Below are positions 6,632 through 10,358 of a stretch of 10,358 nt of DNA, in pieces. The first letter of the stretch is position 1; each line of letters starts with the position of its first letter. Under the pieces are notes generated by a model. The model did no database searches. It was not told the DNA's origin and saw only the letters and a list, made by a program, of their open reading frames with translations. Made by a program: the position numbers and the translations under genes. Source of the DNA: an uncultured Marmoricola sp. (GTDB taxonomy: Bacteria; Actinomycetota; Actinomycetes; Propionibacteriales; Nocardioidaceae); NCBI RefSeq assembly GCF_943913695.1, contig NZ_CALTZE010000127.1, forward strand, positions 1-10,358, read 5' to 3'.

Positions 6632-7662
6632 GAGGAGATCGCCGTCCTCGCCCGGGGGGTGAGCAGGATGGAGAGCAGGTCGGCGACCAGGTTCACCACG
6701 ACGTAGACGGCGGCGATGATCATGCTCAGCGCCTGGACCATCGGCACGTCGTGGTCGCGGACCGACTGCACCAGCTGGTTGCCGATGCCGGGGTAGTTGA
6801 AGATCGACTCCACGATGACGACGCCGCCGGCCAGCCAGGCCAGCTGCAGGGCGATCACCTGGATCCCGGGCACGATCGCGTTGAGCAGCGCGTGCTTGCG
6901 CATCACCACGGTCTCGGGGATGCCCTTGAGCCGGGCCAGCTCCACGTAGTCGCTGTCGAGCACCTCCAGCAGCGTGGCGCGCACGATGCGCGAGACGTAG
7001 GGCGCCACGGCGAGCACCAGCGTCAGCACCGGCAGCACCATCGCCTCGGGCGTGCTCCACGGCGTGCTCCCGGGGGCCACGAGCGTGATCGCCGGGAACA
7101 CCTGGAAGACGGTGGTGGCCAGCAGCGCGACCAGCAGGATGCCGATGACGAACTCCGGCAGTCCGGCCAGGGTGAGCAGTGCGGTCTGGATCACCGCGTC
7201 GGGCCGGCGGCGCCGGTAGTTGGCCGAGATCATCGCGATGCCGAAGGCCACCGGGATCATCACCACGGCGGCGATCACCACCAGCACCATGGTGTTGGCC
7301 ACCAGCGGGCCGATCACCTCCGAGACCGGGCGCTGAGAGGCCAGGCTGGTGCCGAGGTCGCCGCTGAGCACGCCGCGCAGCCAGTCGAGGTAGCGCACGG
7401 GCAGGGGCTGGTCGAGGTTGAGCTGCTCGGTCAGCGCCGTACGGCGCGCGACGTCGGCGTCGTACTCGCGCCCCATGATCGCGCGGACGGGGTCACCCAG
7501 CGACGAGGTGGAGACGTAGACCAGCACCGAGACCAGCCACAGCGTCAGCACCGACAGCCCGAGCCGACGCAGCAGCCACGAGGCCCAGGCCGCCGCCCCG
7601 TGACGGGCACGGGGCGGCGGGGTGTCCTCGAGCGGCTCGGGGAGCGTCGCCGTCTGCGCCAC
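6628..7662 (-). CDS. ABC transporter permease, DppB/OppB type
   Basis: A 344-residue membrane subunit that forms the translocation pore with the DppC-type partner. A polar, proline-rich N-terminus of about 30 residues precedes six predicted membrane segments (about 34-52, 121-145, 160-186, 207-226, 260-285, 308-335). The long outside loop between the first two, with GDPVRAIMG and LDQPLPVRYLDWLRGVLSGDLG, is characteristic of DppB/OppB. The EAA loop contains ARLKGIPETVVMRKHALLNA (243-262). The GTG start at 7662 lies only 3 bases after the stop of the binding-protein gene, with no obvious ribosome site, so translation is probably coupled. The N-terminus is longer than in many family members, but nothing else is unusual. 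Confidence 0.92.
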   Translation of the reverse strand: MAQTATLPEPLEDTPPPRARHGAAAWASWLLRRLGLSVLTLWLVSVLVYVSTSSLGDPVRAIMGREYDADVARRTALTEQLNLDQPLPVRYLDWLRGVLSGDLGTSLASQRPVSEVIGPLVANTMVLVVIAAVVMIPVAFGIAMISANYRRRRPDAVIQTALLTLAGLPEFVIGILLVALLATTVFQVFPAITLVAPGSTPWSTPEAMVLPVLTLVLAVAPYVSRIVRATLLEVLDSDYVELARLKGIPETVVMRKHALLNAIVPGIQVIALQLAWLAGGVVIVESIFNYPGIGNQLVQSVRDHDVPMVQALSMIIAAVYVVVNLVADLLSILLTPRARTAISS

Positions 7663-7665
7663 GGC

Positions 7666-9273
7666 TCAGCCCGAGACCGAGGCCGTCTGGAACTTGTAGG
7701 CGTTGAGCGGCAGGTAGCGGTTGGGCTCGATGCCAGAGACTCCGGCCGCGACCCCGTCGACGTTGCGGCGGAAGCCCCAGATGATCAGGCCGCCCTGCTC
7801 GTGCTCGATCGCCTGGGCGTCCTGGAGCAGCGAGGTGCGCTTGGCCTCGTCGGTCTCCTTCTGCGCGGCCTCGATCAGACCGGCGAACTCCGGGTAGACC
7901 TCGGCCTTGTCGAAGTGCGTCTCGTTGTAGGTGCCGCCCTTCATCACCCCGACCGCCGCCTGCGGCAGGTAGTTGCGGGTGTTCCAGAAGTCCTGGGCGA
8001 AGGGGTAGGAGAGGTAGTCCTCGCCGTAGAACTCGCTCTTCTTGGCGATGCGCACGTCGACGCCCGCCGCCTTGGCCTGCTCGACGAACAGGTTGGCCGA
8101 GGCCAGACCGACGTTGCCGCCGATGCCCGGGCCGGTGTTGAGCTCGACCTGCAGGCCCTCCTGGCCCGCGGACTTCAGCAGCGACTTGGCCTGCTCGATG
8201 TCCTGCTCGCGCTGGGGCAGGTCGGAGGCGTAGGCGGAGTCGAAGGGGGCGTAGAGGTCGTTGCCCAGCGTGCCGTAGCCGCTGAGGGCGTTGTCGATCA
8301 TCTGCTGCCGGTCGACGATCAGCCGCAGCGCCTGACGCACGCGGTTGTCGGAGAAGGGCTCCACGTCGACACGCATCGTGAACGGCACCCAGGCGCCGGT
8401 GTCGGACTCGATGGTCTGGCCGCCCTGGCCCTTGACCGACTCGATGAGGTTGTAGGGCAGGTTGTCGACGGTCTGGATCTGACCGGCGAGCAGCGCGTTG
8501 ACCGCGGCGTTCTCGTCGGTGAAGTTCTGGATCCGCAGCTCGTCGAGCAGGGCGGCGTCGCCCCAGTAGTCGTCGTACCGCTCGAAGACGCTGTTCTGCC
8601 CGGGGTCGAAGGACTTGAACTGGAACGCCCCGGTGCCCACCGGCTGGGCGGGGTCGTAGTCGGTCGGCACGATGCCGAAGGTGTATTCGGCGAGCAGGTA
8701 GTCGAGCACGGCGTACGGCGACTTCAGCTGGATCACCACGGTGCTCTCGTCGACCTTCTTGGTGCCGTCGAGGTCGATGATCGGCGCCAGGGCGACGCCC
8801 GCGGAGGTGGGCTCCTTGCCGGCCACGCGGTTGATGCTGAAGAGCACGTCCTCGGGGGTCAGGCTCTTGCCGTTGTGGAAGGTGACGCCCTGCCGCAGCT
8901 TGATGGTCCAGGTGGTGGCGTCGGCCGAGGGCTCCACGGACTCCGCGAGGGCGGGAGCGATGCGGTAGTCGGCGTCCCAGAAGAGCAGCGGCTCGAAGAG
9001 GTTGCTCACCCGGGCGATGTCAGGGGCGTTGACCGGACGGTGCGCGTCGAGGGTGTCGTCGGACCCACCACCCGTGGCGCCGTGGATGAGGATGCCCCCG
9101 GCGCCGCCGCCACCACCGCCGCCTCCGCTGGAGCCGGAGCCCCCGCACGCGGCGAGCAGCTGGGAGCCGCCGACGGCCGCGGCCGCCAGGCCGCTCATCC
9201 GGAACAGGTCGCGGCGCGAGAGTCGCGCGCTGGCCGGGCCGTTGCTGGGCATGGATCGTGGGCTGTTCGCCAT
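7666..9273 (-). CDS. solute-binding lipoprotein, family 5 (peptide/opine/nickel type), Tat-exported
   Basis: A 535-residue extracellular substrate-binding protein that delivers its ligand to the adjacent permeases. The N-terminus has a twin-arginine motif SRRDLF (19-24), a hydrophobic core (about 27-40) and a lipobox LAAC with Cys43 as the lipid-modified residue. A Ser/Gly-rich linker (about 44-60) follows. The mature protein shows family-5 features: NLFEPLLFWD, ALAESVEPS, then WTIKLRQGVTFHNGKSLTPEDV and a central DDYWGDAALLDELRI. The ATG at 9273 is chosen because GGAGGTG lies 5 bases upstream and a consensus promoter lies just before it; the frame stays open further upstream, but that part lies in the promoter. 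Family-5 proteins bind peptides, opines, glycosides, metals and more, so the ligand is unknown; the operon suggests a carnitine-containing compound. Confidence 0.92.
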   Translation of the reverse strand: MANSPRSMPSNGPASARLSRRDLFRMSGLAAAAVGGSQLLAACGGSGSSGGGGGGGGAGGILIHGATGGGSDDTLDAHRPVNAPDIARVSNLFEPLLFWDADYRIAPALAESVEPSADATTWTIKLRQGVTFHNGKSLTPEDVLFSINRVAGKEPTSAGVALAPIIDLDGTKKVDESTVVIQLKSPYAVLDYLLAEYTFGIVPTDYDPAQPVGTGAFQFKSFDPGQNSVFERYDDYWGDAALLDELRIQNFTDENAAVNALLAGQIQTVDNLPYNLIESVKGQGGQTIESDTGAWVPFTMRVDVEPFSDNRVRQALRLIVDRQQMIDNALSGYGTLGNDLYAPFDSAYASDLPQREQDIEQAKSLLKSAGQEGLQVELNTGPGIGGNVGLASANLFVEQAKAAGVDVRIAKKSEFYGEDYLSYPFAQDFWNTRNYLPQAAVGVMKGGTYNETHFDKAEVYPEFAGLIEAAQKETDEAKRTSLLQDAQAIEHEQGGLIIWGFRRNVDGVAAGVSGIEPNRYLPLNAYKFQTASVSG

Positions 9274-9278
9274 CCGAG

Positions 9279-9285
9279 CACCTCC
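9279..9285 (-). promoter_or_regulatory. ribosome binding site of the solute-binding protein gene
   Basis: GGAGGTG stands 5 bases before the ATG at 9273 and fixes that start against the longer open frame and the internal ATG at residue 8. The leader from the promoter to this site is only about 10 bases, so no riboswitch fits there. Confidence 0.7.
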
Positions 9286-9288
9286 GTT

Positions 9289-9294
9289 TAGGAT
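9289..9294 (+). promoter_or_regulatory. possible -10 of the IclR-family regulator gene
   Basis: TAGGAT fits the actinobacterial TAnnnT -10 pattern. It lies 44 bases before the ATG at 9339, giving a leader of roughly 38 bases. No good -35 is seen at the usual distance, so the promoter may be weak or need an activator. It lies inside the short leader of the divergent operon, which would let one regulator control both. Confidence 0.3.
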
Positions 9295-9297
9295 GCG

Positions 9298-9326
9298 AAC
9301 ATAAGGCGGGGCCCAGGCGGGGTCAA
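9298..9326 (-). promoter_or_regulatory. main promoter of the eight-gene operon
   Basis: On the minus strand TTGACC (9321-9326) is followed by a 17-base spacer and TATGTT (9298-9303). This is close to the housekeeping sigma consensus and the best promoter match in the window. Transcription should start near 9291, giving a leader of about 20 bases. The -35 overlaps the first two bases of the ribosome site of the divergent IclR gene, so the two genes share one compact control region. Confidence 0.65.
9304..9322. promoter_or_regulatory. paired direct repeat in the operon promoter spacer
   Basis: AGGCGGGG occurs twice (9304-9311 and 9315-9322), 11 bases apart start to start, about one helical turn. 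The pair fills the spacer between the -10 and -35 of the operon promoter. A protein bound to both copies would block or twist this promoter. It is a candidate site for the adjacent IclR protein, but IclR sites are more often inverted repeats, so the partner is uncertain. Confidence 0.35.
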
Positions 9327-9332
9327 GGAGGT
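9325..9332 (+). promoter_or_regulatory. ribosome binding site of the IclR-family gene
   Basis: AAGGAGGT, a perfect Shine-Dalgarno match, stands 6 bases before the ATG at 9339. It decides for that start over the in-frame ATG at 9393, which has no such site. Confidence 0.7.
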
Positions 9333-9338
9333 CGCGGC

Positions 9339-10151
9339 ATGCGTTACCGACGAGTGACCGCGACGCCCGCGCGCGGACCGACTGGTCCAGACATGACCAC
9401 CGAGGGTCCTTCCGCATCTCGCGTGCAGTCGGTAGACAGGGCGGTTCGGCTGTTGTGGGCGGTGGCCGAGAGCGGCGCCGGTGGTGCGCCCACCACGGCC
9501 CTGGCCGAGACGTGCGGTCTCAACCGCGCCACCGCCTGGCGGCTGCTCTGGACGCTGGAGTCGCACGGACTCGTGGTCAACGACCGGTCCTCGGGCCAGT
9601 GGAGCCTGGGCCGCGGTGTGGTGGAGATGGCCCGAGCCGGTGGGATCGAGGCCGTGCTGCACGACGTGCGCACCGTGCTGGACAGCATGGCCATGCAGAC
9701 CGGCGAGACGGCCGCGCTCGCCGTCGTACGCGGGGGGACGCTGGTCTACGTCGACGAGGCGACGCCGCCCGCGGCCGTCGCCGTGAGCTGGGTCGGCCGG
9801 CCCATCAGCCTGCACGCCACCTCCACCGGCAAGGTGCTGCTGGCGTGGTCCACCCCCGCCGAGGTCGACCGGCTGCTGCCGGCGCGGCTCGAGCGGTTCA
9901 CCGCGACCACGATCACCGACCGCGACGAGCTCGACGAGCACCTGCACCAGACCCGTGGCCGCGGCTGGGCGGAGTGTCGCGGCGAGCTCGACGAGTCTGC
10001 CTGGGGCGTCTCGGCCCCGGTCCTCGACCGCTCCGGCCGGCTGCTCGCCGTACTCAGCATCTGGGGCCCCCCGCCCCGCATCACCACCGAGCGCTTCCCC
10101 GCCGTCGCCCAGGTCTGCCTCGCCGCCGCCGCCCGCATGTCCCCCGCCTGA
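9339..10151 (+). CDS. IclR-family transcriptional regulator
   Basis: A 270-residue DNA-binding regulator, divergent from the operon and probably its controller. After an N-terminal extension of about 28 residues comes the winged helix: SVDRAVRLLWAVAES (31-45), the helix-turn-helix PTTALAETCGLNRATAWRLL (51-70) and the wing HGLVVNDRSSGQWSLG (76-91). The effector-binding IclR C-terminal domain follows (about 105-265), with the family hallmarks LHATSTGKVLLAW and GRGWAECRGELDESAWGVSAPV. IclR proteins act as dimers or tetramers and bind small organic acids; carnitine or a pathway intermediate is the natural guess here. The start at 9339 rests on the perfect ribosome site; starting at 9393 would give 252 residues, also normal for the family. 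In Pseudomonas, carnitine genes answer to a different (AraC-type) regulator, so this pairing would be a replacement. Confidence 0.88.
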   Translation: MRYRRVTATPARGPTGPDMTTEGPSASRVQSVDRAVRLLWAVAESGAGGAPTTALAETCGLNRATAWRLLWTLESHGLVVNDRSSGQWSLGRGVVEMARAGGIEAVLHDVRTVLDSMAMQTGETAALAVVRGGTLVYVDEATPPAAVAVSWVGRPISLHATSTGKVLLAWSTPAEVDRLLPARLERFTATTITDRDELDEHLHQTRGRGWAECRGELDESAWGVSAPVLDRSGRLLAVLSIWGPPPRITTERFPAVAQVCLAAAARMSPA

Positions 10152-10162
10152 CCCTCCTGCCC

Positions 10163-10358
10163 ACCAGTCACTCCCGAGGGCCCACCAGTCAGCTGCGAGG
10201 GCTGACCAGTCAGTTGCGAGGGCCGACCAGTCACTCGCGTTCGTCGGGCTTGCTGCGGAAGTGACTGGTCGGCCCGCGGGAGTGACTGGTCGGCCCGCGG
10301 GAGTGACTGGTCGCGCCTCGGGAGTGACTGGTCGCGCCTCGGGAGTGACTGGTCGGCG
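10163..10358. repeat. two opposed arms of a 21-bp tandem repeat
   Basis: Nine copies of an identical 8-bp core occur. ACCAGTCA starts at 10163, 10184, 10205 and 10226. Its reverse complement TGACTGGT starts at 10262, 10283, 10304, 10325 and 10346. The step within each arm is exactly 21 bases. The rest of the unit, roughly CTCCCGNGGGCCG in the left-arm direction, varies, and the right arm has two pairs of identical neighbours. The arms face each other around a unique centre (10236-10259) and pair in register. The array begins 12 bases after the IclR stop and is cut by the window end. There are no spacers, so it is not CRISPR. Confidence 0.85.
10220..10275. terminator. 16-bp hairpin at the centre of the repeat array, possible two-way terminator
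   Basis: Bases 10220-10235 pair perfectly with 10260-10275, leaving a 24-base loop, and the outer repeat units extend the pairing with mismatches. It is placed to stop transcripts from the IclR gene and, in the other direction, from whatever lies to the right. No T-run is present on either side, so the function is inferred from structure and position. Confidence 0.4.

Noticed and set aside
5792..7060. 422-residue reading of the DppC-type permease
   Set aside because: The first about 140 residues shadow the DppB gene; the GTG at 6631 gives a normal-length permease with a 4-base overlap.
9098..9135. GCC/ACC-rich microsatellite
   Set aside because: It encodes the Gly/Ser-rich linker after the lipobox cysteine of the binding protein, a usual feature of actinobacterial lipoproteins.
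6751..9291. 846-residue plus-strand open frame opposite the transporter genes
   Set aside because: Its composition (long runs of Val, Gly, Asp, His, Arg, Leu) is that of a complementary-strand shadow in high-GC DNA, and real genes with family motifs occupy the other strand throughout.
9375..9390. Inverted repeat GGACC-4-GGTCC with the array-like octamer GACTGGTC before the second possible IclR start
   Set aside because: One octamer match is likely by chance in 10 kb, and the strong ribosome site at 9325 puts this stretch inside the coding region. It would gain weight only if the start at 9393 proved correct.
10163..10358. CRISPR array
   Set aside because: The unit is only 21 bp, no unique spacers separate the copies, the two halves point in opposite directions and no cas genes are near.

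Overview
The window is high-GC DNA with frequent GTG starts, back-to-back overlapping genes, Tat-type leaders and strong GGAGG ribosome sites. This points to a soil-type actinobacterium, probably Nocardioides or a relative; the genus is an inference from style only.

Layout. At the left edge (1-433, minus) is the 5' end of a PhoX-family secreted phosphatase gene with its own putative promoter. Next is a 140-base gap (434-573) with a 20-bp-paired hairpin that probably ends the large operon to its right. From 574 to 9273, on the minus strand, eight genes run without a real gap. In order of transcription they are: a Tat/lipoprotein family-5 solute-binding protein, two Dpp/Opp-type permeases, a fused double ATPase, a serine hydrolase of the beta-lactamase/NylB fold, a BKACE (DUF849) enzyme, an L-carnitine dehydrogenase-like enzyme and a hotdog thioesterase. 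Every junction is a 3-base gap or an overlap of 1 or 4 bases. A TTGACC-17-TATGTT promoter precedes the first gene. Diverging from it is an IclR-family regulator (9339-10151, plus). The right edge (10163-10358) holds an array of 21-bp repeats in two opposed arms.

How the genes work together. The last three enzymes match the known bacterial aerobic route carnitine -> 3-dehydrocarnitine -> betainyl-CoA + acetoacetate -> glycine betaine. Here that route is welded to a peptide-type ABC importer and a cytoplasmic serine hydrolase. The most economical reading is that the cell imports a carnitine conjugate, such as an acylcarnitine or an amide/ester of carnitine, hydrolyses it inside and degrades the released carnitine. 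The IclR protein would sense the substrate or an intermediate. The pathway assignment rests on family recognition. The conjugate idea is inference.

No tRNA, rRNA, insertion sequence or CRISPR array was seen. No gene-free stretch exceeds 300 bases.
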